Translations under genes and position numbers: made by a program
DNA from: Actinomycetota bacterium
GTDB taxonomy: Bacteria > Acidobacteriota > Blastocatellia > Chloracidobacteriales > Chloracidobacteriaceae
Direction: 5' to 3'
DNA: 7,748 nt
NCBI GenBank assembly: GCA_013298335.1
Contig: JAAFHI010000126.1
Location: 1 to 7,748, forward strand
The notes under the pieces: generated by a model
Databases searched by the model: none
What the model was told of the DNA's origin: nothing
Seen by the model: the letters and a program-made list of their open reading frames with translations, nothing else
Shown: positions 1 through 6,556 of the stretch, piece by piece
Layout of the letters: every line of letters starts with the position of its first letter
How positions within the stretch are numbered: position 1 is the stretch's first letter

Positions 1-87
1 TGCAAGGAACAGGGTGAGAAGGAGGAAAAGGGAGTGCCGGGACCTGCCGGATGTGCGACGCGGCGCATGGAACTGCGGGGAAGGCAT
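1..87 (-). CDS. N-terminal fragment of an exported protein (signal peptide only)
   Basis: Reading the minus strand from the ATG at 87-85 gives 29 open codons up to the window edge. The peptide starts MPSPQFHAPRR, has several Arg/Lys/His residues, and then a hydrophobic run LFLLLTLFLA at about residues 20-29. This is the layout of an N-terminal signal peptide: a charged n-region followed by a hydrophobic core. A purine-rich AGGAG lies about 11 bases upstream of the ATG and could serve as ribosome binding site. The gene is co-directional with the large mosaic gene and lies beyond its terminator, so it probably has its own promoter. Everything after the signal peptide is outside the window, so no function can be given. 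Another minus-strand frame (ATG at 142-140) is also open to the edge but lacks a signal-like or otherwise protein-like profile. Confidence 0.45.
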   Translation of the reverse strand, partial: MPSPQFHAPRRTSGRSRHSLFLLLTLFLA

Positions 88-185
88 GGGGTGCGTCTCT
101 CCTGCTCGTGCGATGAAACACGGATGGGGTGACCAGTTGCATCCTGTTCAGCGCCGGCGGCGCCAAAGATGGTGAGTCCGTCTCT

Positions 186-239
186 GCATACGTTGATCGG
201 CTGTCAATTGATAATGCGATAATGACCGAATTCCGGAAT
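186..239 (-). promoter_or_regulatory. AT-rich patch with a duplicated 7-mer and a palindrome, possible promoter/operator
   Basis: The intergenic stretch 88-272 is GC-rich except for this patch. It holds GATAATG twice (210-216 and 218-224), the 10-bp palindrome ATTCCGGAAT (230-239), and on the minus strand a perfect TTGACA (207-202). No well-spaced -10 hexamer follows the TTGACA, so the promoter assignment is weak. Its place about 100-150 bp upstream of the left-edge signal-peptide gene is the main reason to consider it that gene's control region. Confidence 0.25.
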
Positions 240-272
240 GGGTGCATCCGCTGTTTCCGTGCCACTTTGGGA

Positions 273-425
273 AGACAGTCTTGGAGTCTTGGAGTCGGAA
301 GACAAAAACGTCCGGGGAGAATGTGAACGGTGTGTTCAGACTCTCCCCGGACGCTTTGTTTTTCCGACTTTTTCCAGGCGGTTCGGGACTCCGGGACTCC
401 CGACGCCCAGACTCCGAGACTGTCT
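273..425. repeat. Nested inverted-repeat element at the 3' end of the mosaic gene (element 1)
   Basis: The outer arms 273-288 (AGACAGTCTTGGAGTC) and 410-425 (GACTCCGAGACTGTCT) are reverse complements with one mismatch. Inside them is a second arm pair, GTCGGAA (294-300) with TTCCGAC (362-368), and then the 12-bp terminator stem. The arms contain short tandem repeats: TTGGAGTC twice on the left (281-288 and 289-296, the first within the outer arm) and GGGACTCC twice on the right (385-392, 393-400). The right arm reaches the first base of the mosaic gene's stop codon (425-427 on the minus strand). Read in the sense of the gene, it opens with AGTCTCGGAGTCT, almost the same as the start of the element at 6540. 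The arrangement resembles a non-coding palindromic repeat of the REP/MITE type. No transposase or target-site duplication was seen. Confidence 0.7.
304..363 (-). terminator. Intrinsic terminator of the mosaic gene, possibly bidirectional
   Basis: CGTCCGGGGAGA (309-320) pairs perfectly over 12 bp with TCTCCCCGGACG (342-353). The 21-base loop contains a further 5-bp stem, TGAAC (324-328) with GTTCA (334-338), so the whole can fold as one long hairpin with a 3x3 internal loop. On the minus strand the hairpin is followed by TTTTTGTC (308-301), the U-run expected for a Rho-independent terminator about 70 bases after the mosaic gene's stop. On the plus strand the stem is followed by CTTTGTTTTT, so it could act both ways, although no plus-strand gene is seen to its left. 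Confidence 0.8.
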
Positions 426-3400
426 TACGGTTGTCCGTCCCAGTCACCGGCAATCGGCACGTCGGTGTCGGTGCCGTAGAAGTACTGAATCTCGGCGAAG
501 CCGCTGGTGTTCGAATTTCTCAAAAACCACTGGTTGCCGCGGACAATCCCGATGGTGTCGATTCCGTCGCCGTTCCAGTCGCCGGTCACCGGCTTGTCGC
601 CCGCGGTCCCATAGAAGAACTCGAAATCGGCGATGCCGGTCGTGTTCGTGTTGCGGATGTAGACGAAGCCGTTCGTCGGGCGGAAGCACCCGATGGTGTC
701 GATGCCGTCGCCGTTCCAGTCACCGGTGATGAAGATGTCGGTCGAGACGCCGTAAGCCAACTGGATGTCGGCGTTTCCGGCGGTGTTTGAATTCCGCAGG
801 AAGACCGTGTTCCCGCGGACGATGCCGACCGTGTCCACGCCGTCGCCGTCCCAGTCGCCGACGATGGGAATGTCACCCGCCGCGCCGAAGGGGAACTGAA
901 TGTCGGCAAACCCGGAATTGTTGGAGTTTCTCAGGAAGAACGTGCCGTTGCGGTAGATGCCGATGGTGTCGGTCCCGTCACCATTCCAGTCGCCCGCGAC
1001 CGGGACGTCGCCCGCTGTGCCGTAGAAGAATTCGGCGTTGGCGATCCCGGTGTCGTTGGTGTTGCGGATGTAGACGAAGCCGTTCGACGGACGGAACTGA
1101 CCCGGCGTCGAGGCGTTCGGGCGCGGTTGATTGAGAGTCACGGTCTGCCCTGCGACCGTCAGCGTACCCGAACGTGGCGTCGCGCTTTCATTGGAAGCGG
1201 CCCGGATTTGAACTGTTCCGTTGCCCGTTCCGCTCGCGCCGGAAAGAACCGTCAGCCACGACGCGTTGCTGGTTGCCGTCCACGCGCACCCGGCGGTCGT
1301 CGTCACCGTAATTGAACCGGTGGTCGACTTGGCCGGAATTGAGGCGCTGGTCGGTGCGACCAAATAACTACAGGTCACGGCGCACCCGCCCGATCCGGGA
1401 GTACAGACACTTGGGGCGAATGAAGTGTCGAGTTTCTGGCCGGCGAAAAGACTGGCCGTATTGGCGGAAAACTGGGTGAAGGTGGACCCGGTCGTGTCCG
1501 CCTGGACCCCGGCGGTCGCGCTGACGCCGTTGACGAACGCGCCAGCTCCGGTCAGCGCGTAAACGTAGTTGAACCGGTTGCTGCCTTCGTTGAAGACAAT
1601 CGCGAAGTTGGTATCGACCGCACCGAGCGTCTGGGCGTTGATCCAGTGGCGCGCCCGCCATTCCACCACGAACTGGCGGTTGGGCGCGGTCCCGACGGTC
1701 TGGGTAAAGATGCCGCCGCCAGTCGTGACACTCGGTGACATGTCGAGGTCGTCCCAGTAAGCCAGCAGAACCGGCGATCCGGCGGGGAAGGTGCCCGAAG
1801 GAAGATTGCCGTTTGTGACCGAACTCACTCCCACGCCGTTGATTCGAATATTTCCGTTGGTGTCGACGGTCATGGATGAAACCGGCGTGTCGTAGACCGA
1901 AAAAGCGAATGCCGGAAGGGGCAAGGGCGCCACGGCGTCATCGTCCTGCGTGCCGGGTACGAGCGTGCCCGCGCCGGGGGTGCCCGGAATCGTCGCGCCG
2001 GTGGTCGGAGTGAAGATGTAGTTCGTCCCCGGCGGCTGACCGACGGTTCGAGTGAAGTTGAATGTCGATGAACCGCCGATGTAGGTCACGTTCAGCGTGA
2101 AGTTGATGGTTGAAAGACAGGCGATTGAATTACCGGTCGAAACCTGGAACGCGGTCGTATTGGTCTGGACGGCGCCGCCCGCCGCGAGGGTCGGGTAGGC
2201 TGAATTCGCGACCGAGATCGTGACGCCCGGCGTGCTGCTCGTAAGCGTCGCGCTGACGCCCGTGGCATCGGCTGTTCCGCCATTCGAGAGCGGAATCGTG
2301 AGCGAATTGCACTCGTTCGGCTCGATGAGGTTGTTGCCGGTCGTGATCGTGACTGACCCCTGAGCGAGAACGGGCGAACCGATGGTGACGGAATAGGTCG
2401 TCGCGCCGGTACAGCCGGCGTTGTCAGTGGCGAGGACCGTGAAGGAAAAGGTCCCGGCCACGGTCGGCGTGCCTGAAATCACGCCCCCGCTCGACAGGGT
2501 CAGCCCGGTGGGAAGCGCGCCGGTCGCGAGGGTGAAAGTGTAGGGCGTCGCGCCGCCGGTGGCGTTGGCGGTTTGGGCGGAATAGGGCACGTTCGTGACA
2601 CCGCCGGGAAGCGTCGTCGGACTGACGCTGATCGGGGTGGCGCACCCGGTGTTGACGGTGAAGAGGTTGTTGCCGGTCGTCGCCTGGCCGTCCGGGTTGG
2701 TGACCGTGACGTTGCGGACGCCGGTCGCCGCGCCGCCCTGAACCGTGACGTTGAAAACGGCCTGCGTGGGGCTGTTGAAGGTGACGCTGTTGATCGTCAC
2801 GCCGGTTCCGAAGTTGGCGGCGAGCTTGTTCGGGAACGGCGCGGGCGGGTTGTAGAATCCGGAACCATTCGTCGAGGTTCCATTGACAGTGATGTTGAGC
2901 GTCTGGCCCTGCGTGGCCGAAGTCGGTGAAATGCCGGTCAAGGTGGCCGGCGGCGGCGCCACGAGCTGGACCGCGCGCACGCCCCATTCCGTCGCCGACG
3001 GCGCGTATTCCTGAAATGTCCACATCGTCATGTCGTCGTTGGGGTCGGTCGCGACGTGCGAATAGTCGCCCCACCGGCTGGCGGTCAGGGTGTAGGAATT
3101 GGTCGAAGTTACGGCGGTCGTCGGTGCGCGGAGCGTGCCCGGCGAGTCGCCGCTCAGACGTCCGGCATAGACGATATCGGTGAAGCGGGCCGCGCCCGCC
3201 GCGCTGCACGCGAGGGCCGCGTGGCCCTGCCCGGTAATGCCGATCGAGGGAATCCAGAAGAAGTCGGGATTCACCGCCGCGTTGCTGAAGAGCGTCCCGG
3301 ACTGAATGAGCGTCGGTGTCGTCGAGAGGGTACCGATTTCGTACCACCGCGAACCGGTGCGGCCGCCGGTGGCGGAGGCGACGCCGGTGGCGTCAACCTG

Positions 3401-4705
3401 AATGTTGTGGGCCGTCCAGAGCCGTCCGTTGCGAACCTTCGCTTCGTACAACCGGTCGTCGAGTGAATCGAGGGATGCCTGGGTCCGCCCCTGTACCGGG
3501 ACGTTGATCGGGGCGGCGGTGGCTGGAACGGTGACATTGAGATTGCCGGAAATTGCCGGTGTCGCGGTATCTGCGCCCGTGATGCGCCGGAGGACCAGCA
3601 GGCCGAGCGACACGTTGTCCGGCCCGATCAGGTAGGCCTCGGTTGCCGCCGGGTCGGGGTTGTCCGCGACATAGGGCGTCGAGGGCCCGGGGCCGCTGCC
3701 GTTGTTCAACTGCCGGAAGGCCGTTACCGTCACCGTCGGGCTCGGGGCAAGCAGATTCGCTTTATTCAGCACGAACACCGTCGCGCCGAGCAGCGCGTTC
3801 CCCGCCGTGTTGAACATGTTCACGCAAATGTAAATGCCCCTGGCGTCGATGCCGAGCGTGTCGTAGTCGGCAAACGGCGTCTGGGTTTCACTTCCGCCGC
3901 CGTCCGTTGCGGCGAAGGAGAAAAAGGTGAAGCTGGAGGCGCTGGTGATGTCCGGACCGCTGCTGACCGCCAGCAGAATCCGGTTCGTCGAGGAGGTGGT
4001 GATGATCGAAACGAACCACCGCCGGCTGATCGGGTCAAATTTCACCCGCGGGTCGCTCAGGCCGGCCCCGCCGCTCACCGAACTGAAGAAGGTGCTCAGA
4101 CTCAGGTTGAGCACGCCGTCCGGGTCGCCGGTCGCCTTGTTGAACGATTTCATGAAGACGTTCGCCGCCACCACGACTTGTGTGGGGCCAACCGCGCCGT
4201 GGGAGTCGGGCGGCGTAAACCCGCCGGATTCGGTCCGGGAAACGCCGAGAAAGTTGCGTCCGACGGTCTGCGGTGTATTGCGAATCGGAGTGGTGGCGGA
4301 TTGTACGTCCGTTGCCGGTTCGGGATCGGTCGGCGGCCAGGTCGCCGTGAGCGGTGAAGCCGGGTTTTGCCTCAGTGTGCCCCGCCGCTCCATGAAAAAT
4401 TCGTACTCATTCTTGGTAAAGCGTTCGGTCTCATCCTTCGAACGCGGACGCTTCTTCTCGGTCGCCATCAGGTCGGCCACCGAAACCGTGGTTCCCTGCC
4501 CGACGGTCTGTGCTTCTCCGTAGGTCATTGGGCCGGAGGAGTCCTGGGCGCGGCTGGTCGACTTTCCGGTTCGGGTGGGCGAATCCGCCTGCGCAGCCCG
4601 GTGTGACCAGACGGTGAACCCGGTACAAAGGGCGACGATGCACCCGAAAACCAGCGCGGCACGGCGCAACGGGCGGTGGGAGCGGAAGAACGGCGATTTT
4701 TTCAT
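425..4705 (-). CDS. Large exported mosaic protein: beta-rich N-domain, IPT/TIG, Ig-like, BACON-like and FG-GAP-like repeats
   Basis: 1426 residues, starting at the ATG at 4705-4703 with a good Shine-Dalgarno AAGGA six bases upstream. An N-terminal signal is visible: Arg-rich residues 8-15, hydrophobic core 16-33, and a possible cut after AAQA at residue 40. Residues about 150-585 form a beta-rich domain marked by FTPPDSHGAVGP (163-174), DPRVKFDPISRRWFVS (218-233) and RWGDYSHVATDP (544-555), perhaps a propeller. Then follow an IPT/TIG domain (588-684), a putative Ig domain with GLTLSSGGVISGTP (734-747), a beta-sandwich segment (783-890), a region with YWDDLDM (983-989) that may be nidogen-like (893-1095), a BACON-like domain (1112-1194, CAWTATSNASWLTV), and five FG-GAP/VCBS-like units (1204-1426). 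The units carry GDW(N/D)GDGxD calcium-loop motifs at 1238, 1283, 1328 and 1375; a last one is cut short as GDWDGQP at the C-terminus. No catalytic motif was seen. A surface or extracellular binding/adhesion role is an inference; the real partner is unknown. Confidence 0.9.
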   Translation of the reverse strand: MKKSPFFRSHRPLRRAALVFGCIVALCTGFTVWSHRAAQADSPTRTGKSTSRAQDSSGPMTYGEAQTVGQGTTVSVADLMATEKKRPRSKDETERFTKNEYEFFMERRGTLRQNPASPLTATWPPTDPEPATDVQSATTPIRNTPQTVGRNFLGVSRTESGGFTPPDSHGAVGPTQVVVAANVFMKSFNKATGDPDGVLNLSLSTFFSSVSGGAGLSDPRVKFDPISRRWFVSIITTSSTNRILLAVSSGPDITSASSFTFFSFAATDGGGSETQTPFADYDTLGIDARGIYICVNMFNTAGNALLGATVFVLNKANLLAPSPTVTVTAFRQLNNGSGPGPSTPYVADNPDPAATEAYLIGPDNVSLGLLVLRRITGADTATPAISGNLNVTVPATAAPINVPVQGRTQASLDSLDDRLYEAKVRNGRLWTAHNIQVDATGVASATGGRTGSRWYEIGTLSTTPTLIQSGTLFSNAAVNPDFFWIPSIGITGQGHAALACSAAGAARFTDIVYAGRLSGDSPGTLRAPTTAVTSTNSYTLTASRWGDYSHVATDPNDDMTMWTFQEYAPSATEWGVRAVQLVAPPPATLTGISPTSATQGQTLNITVNGTSTNGSGFYNPPAPFPNKLAANFGTGVTINSVTFNSPTQAVFNVTVQGGAATGVRNVTVTNPDGQATTGNNLFTVNTGCATPISVSPTTLPGGVTNVPYSAQTANATGGATPYTFTLATGALPTGLTLSSGGVISGTPTVAGTFSFTVLATDNAGCTGATTYSVTIGSPVLAQGSVTITTGNNLIEPNECNSLTIPLSNGGTADATGVSATLTSSTPGVTISVANSAYPTLAAGGAVQTNTTAFQVSTGNSIACLSTINFTLNVTYIGGSSTFNFTRTVGQPPGTNYIFTPTTGATIPGTPGAGTLVPGTQDDDAVAPLPLPAFAFSVYDTPVSSMTVDTNGNIRINGVGVSSVTNGNLPSGTFPAGSPVLLAYWDDLDMSPSVTTGGGIFTQTVGTAPNRQFVVEWRARHWINAQTLGAVDTNFAIVFNEGSNRFNYVYALTGAGAFVNGVSATAGVQADTTGSTFTQFSANTASLFAGQKLDTSFAPSVCTPGSGGCAVTCSYLVAPTSASIPAKSTTGSITVTTTAGCAWTATSNASWLTVLSGASGTGNGTVQIRAASNESATPRSGTLTVAGQTVTLNQPRPNASTPGQFRPSNGFVYIRNTNDTGIANAEFFYGTAGDVPVAGDWNGDGTDTIGIYRNGTFFLRNSNNSGFADIQFPFGAAGDIPIVGDWDGDGVDTVGIVRGNTVFLRNSNTAGNADIQLAYGVSTDIFITGDWNGDGIDTIGCFRPTNGFVYIRNTNTTGIADFEFFYGTAGDKPVTGDWNGDGIDTIGIVRGNQWFLRNSNTSGFAEIQYFYGTDTDVPIAGDWDGQP
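428..1096 (-). repeat. DNA encoding the FG-GAP-like units, with a 411-bp higher-order repeat
   Basis: The C-terminal units recur about every 45-47 codons (135-141 bp), each containing the codons for GDWxGDG. On top of this is a longer period: the FVYIRNTNxTGIA unit at residues 1210 and 1347 and the FLRNSN unit at 1257 and 1394 are both exactly 137 residues apart. At DNA level, 651-675 and 1062-1086 are identical over 25 bp at a 411-bp offset, and the flanking bases also match well. The order is therefore A-B-C-A-B, which suggests duplication of a three-unit cassette rather than independent growth of single units. Confidence 0.75.
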
Positions 4706-5042
4706 GACAGGTCCTTGATTTCCCGGGTTTTCAGAGGGAAAAGGGTGGGGAGGCGGAGCGGGCGCGGGGCCGGAGGCGGCACGGATCGGAGAAGAGGCCG
4801 GGGCCGGAATGCGTACGGGAACAGATTGATATGGTGGCTGATTGGTACAGAATTTTGCCGTCGATTGTCAACGCACTTCAAATTTTAATGAAAAGAGTCA
4901 GGACCCGGCAAAAAGGCAACGCCCGCGGCTCCGATTGACATCCATCCGGTGCTTGCGACAGGCTTGCGCCGCACGGCGTTCCACAATTCCCGCGCTGTCA
5001 CGAGTTGCTTCGAAAATCTTCAGAATCCGGTTGAGGTCGTCT
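4706..5042. promoter_or_regulatory. Divergent intergenic region between two exported-protein genes
   Basis: This 337-bp stretch has no supported gene. The half next to the mosaic gene (about 4725-4810) is strongly purine-rich on the plus strand. An AT-rich island lies at about 4821-4910. Candidate promoter parts are a perfect TTGACA on the minus strand (4871-4866) with only a poor TACCAA 18 bases on; on the plus strand, TTGCCG (4855-4860) with TCAAAT (4878-4883) at 17-base spacing, and a perfect TTGACA (4935-4940) without a clear -10 box. Both flanking genes must be driven from here, so at least one promoter each is expected. The exact hexamers are uncertain, and the -35/-10 rules of this phylum may differ from E. 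coli. Confidence 0.4.
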
Positions 5043-5822
5043 ATGACGTTTCAAGTACTTCGAAAGTGGATGGTCCGCCCGACGGCGGCGGTGCTGCTCG
5101 GCGGCTGCATGGTTGCCGCCGTGTCCGCCGACACGATCCGCCTGAAAAACGGTCAGACGGTGACCGGCAAGATCGTCCGGTACGAAAACCGGCGGTTCAC
5201 CATCGTGTATGAGCGATCATCCCCTGATACGAGGGCCGTTATCGCCCTTGACGACATCGACAGCGTCGAATTCGACGGACGTCCGCTGCCGAACGGAACC
5301 GAAGGGGCAAATTCGGGCGGCTACAACGATCCGAACCGGCAGCCCGGTACCGTACCCGACGACCGGCCCGACGCCACGCAGCCCGTCCCGCAGGACAACC
5401 GCCCAACCGTGCCGCCCTCTGAAAATCGGCCCGACAACGACGGTCCCGGCGGTCCGCCGTCGGCCAACATCCAGACCATCACCGTCGGAGCGAAAGAGGA
5501 CTGGTCCTACGCCAAAATCGACGTGAAACGCGGCGACCGCATCCGGATTACCGCCGACGGTCGCGTGAAACTCAACGCCCGTCAGGAATCGTCGCCCGAC
5601 GGCATTGAGGCCGAAGATCCGAACAAACTCATGCCGGGCCGTCCGACGGGCGCGCTCATCGCGGTCATCGGCGACGACAACAACGACTTCATCTTCATCG
5701 GCAGTTCGCGCGAATTCGTCGCCCAGCGGAGCGGAAAACTTTTCCTGAGCGTCAACGAAGGCGACCTGTCGGACAACAGCGGCGGTTTTCAAACCCGGGT
5801 CGAAATCACCCGCGGACGCTGA
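5043..5822 (+). CDS. Exported Sm/SH3-like protein with a LecA (PA-IL)-like lectin domain
   Basis: 259 residues from the ATG at 5043, chosen because GAGGT (5033-5037) lies five bases upstream and a signal peptide follows at once; the frame is open further upstream, but that part is Arg-rich and not protein-like. The signal has a hydrophobic core at about 14-28 and a likely cut after AVSA (29). LLGGC (18-22) faintly resembles a lipobox, so a lipoprotein is possible. Residues 30-78 (DTIRLKNGQTVTGKIV to IDSVEFD) look like a small Sm/SH3-type barrel. Residues about 83-141 are a Pro/Asp/Asn-rich linker. Residues 144-256 resemble the Pseudomonas LecA galactose lectin: DWSYAKIDVKRGD, SPDG, TGALIAVIG (202-210), GKLFLSV (231-237) and DNSGGF (244-249). 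From my memory of LecA, D244 and N245 fall on its calcium ligands N107 and N108, while the D100 position is shifted by a one-residue gap. Carbohydrate binding outside the cytoplasmic membrane is likely; the sugar cannot be predicted. Confidence 0.8.
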   Translation: MTFQVLRKWMVRPTAAVLLGGCMVAAVSADTIRLKNGQTVTGKIVRYENRRFTIVYERSSPDTRAVIALDDIDSVEFDGRPLPNGTEGANSGGYNDPNRQPGTVPDDRPDATQPVPQDNRPTVPPSENRPDNDGPGGPPSANIQTITVGAKEDWSYAKIDVKRGDRIRITADGRVKLNARQESSPDGIEAEDPNKLMPGRPTGALIAVIGDDNNDFIFIGSSREFVAQRSGKLFLSVNEGDLSDNSGGFQTRVEITRGR

Positions 5823-5890
5823 AAACCACCTGAACCGGTCTTCTTTCCCACCCGGTCCGCTCCCCGTGAGCTGGCCGGGCACACTTTTTT

Positions 5891-6556
5891 ATGCGCTTCA
5901 ACGGACTGATTTTCGATATGGACGGCACCGTCGTGGACAACATGGCCTTTCACGACCGGGCGTGGGCCGGATTGCTCGAATCCCTCGGCATTTCGCTCGA
6001 CATGGACGCCTTCCGCCGCCGGACGGCGGGGAAGACCAACCCCGAAATCTTCCGCGAACTGCTCGGCGCGGACCTTCCCGAGACTGAAATCACGACACTC
6101 GCTGACCGCAAGGAATCGCTCTATCGCGAGTACTACGCCCCGCATCTGCGCGCGGTGGACGGATTTTTCGAACTGCTCGACCGGGCCGACCGGGCGGGTG
6201 TCCCCTATGCGCTCGCCACCGCCGCTGGCCCGGCCAATATCGCCTTCACCCTCGCTGGCCTCGGCCTCGCCGACCGCCTCACGACCGTGATCGGGGCCGC
6301 CGACGTGAAAAACGGCAAGCCCCACCCGGACATGTTCCTCGCCGCCGCCGAACGCATGGGCGTCGCCCCCGCCGGTTGCCTCGTCTTCGAGGACGCCCCC
6401 GCGGGCATCGAAGCCGCCCGCCGTGCCGGAATGGACGCGGTCGTCGTCACGACCACCGTCACCGCCGCCGAAGTCACCGATCTGCCGCACGTCTTGCGCG
6501 CAGTCGCGGCCTTTTCCGAACTGGAAGAAGATTTCTGGAAGTCTCGGGAGTCTTGA
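5891..6556 (+). CDS. HAD-IA family phosphatase/phosphomutase, beta-phosphoglucomutase-like
   Basis: 221 residues, a usual length for this group. All HAD motifs are present: motif I FDMDGT with nucleophile D9 and acid/base D11; motif II with T110 in ALATAAG; motif III K143 in KNGKPHPD; motif IV FEDAPAG with E167-D168 for magnesium. The helical cap sits at about residues 15-85. FHDRAW (19-24) after motif I, with H20, is as in beta-phosphoglucomutases and related sugar-phosphate or pyrophosphate phosphatases. Both a phosphosugar mutase and a phosphatase are possible; the cap does not settle it. It is cytoplasmic. The start is fixed by the usual nine residues to the nucleophile, but no Shine-Dalgarno is visible before it (GGGCACACTTTTTT). 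It lies 68 bp after the lectin-like gene on the same strand and could be read through from it. Its last codons (KSRES, stop) are built from the repeat that begins at 6540. Confidence 0.9.
   Translation: MRFNGLIFDMDGTVVDNMAFHDRAWAGLLESLGISLDMDAFRRRTAGKTNPEIFRELLGADLPETEITTLADRKESLYREYYAPHLRAVDGFFELLDRADRAGVPYALATAAGPANIAFTLAGLGLADRLTTVIGAADVKNGKPHPDMFLAAAERMGVAPAGCLVFEDAPAGIEAARRAGMDAVVVTTTVTAAEVTDLPHVLRAVAAFSELEEDFWKSRES

Noticed and set aside
1..142. Alternative minus-strand frame from the ATG at 142-140, open to the left edge
   Set aside because: The peptide is Pro/His/Arg-rich without a hydrophobic segment; the overlapping frame from 87 has a clear signal-peptide profile and an AGGAG upstream.
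242..790. Plus-strand frames across the terminator and the end of the mosaic gene
   Set aside because: They read through the inverted-repeat element and antisense through the FG-GAP-like repeats; their apparent periodicity mirrors those repeats.
2424..3347. 307-codon minus-strand frame inside the mosaic gene
   Set aside because: Shifted-frame shadow of the mosaic gene, rich in Arg/His/Gln and without domain signals.
4842..5042. Upstream extension of the lectin-like protein (67 more codons)
   Set aside because: The extension is Arg-rich and would bury the signal peptide; the ATG at 5043 has a well-placed GAGGT.
5217..5882. Long minus-strand frame opposite the lectin-like gene
   Set aside because: Composition is that of a GC-rich antisense shadow (Gly/Val/Arg/Asp), while the plus-strand frame has a signal peptide and recognisable domains.
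5789..6490. Long minus-strand frame opposite the HAD gene
   Set aside because: The plus-strand frame has all four HAD motifs; the opposite frame has no recognisable domain.
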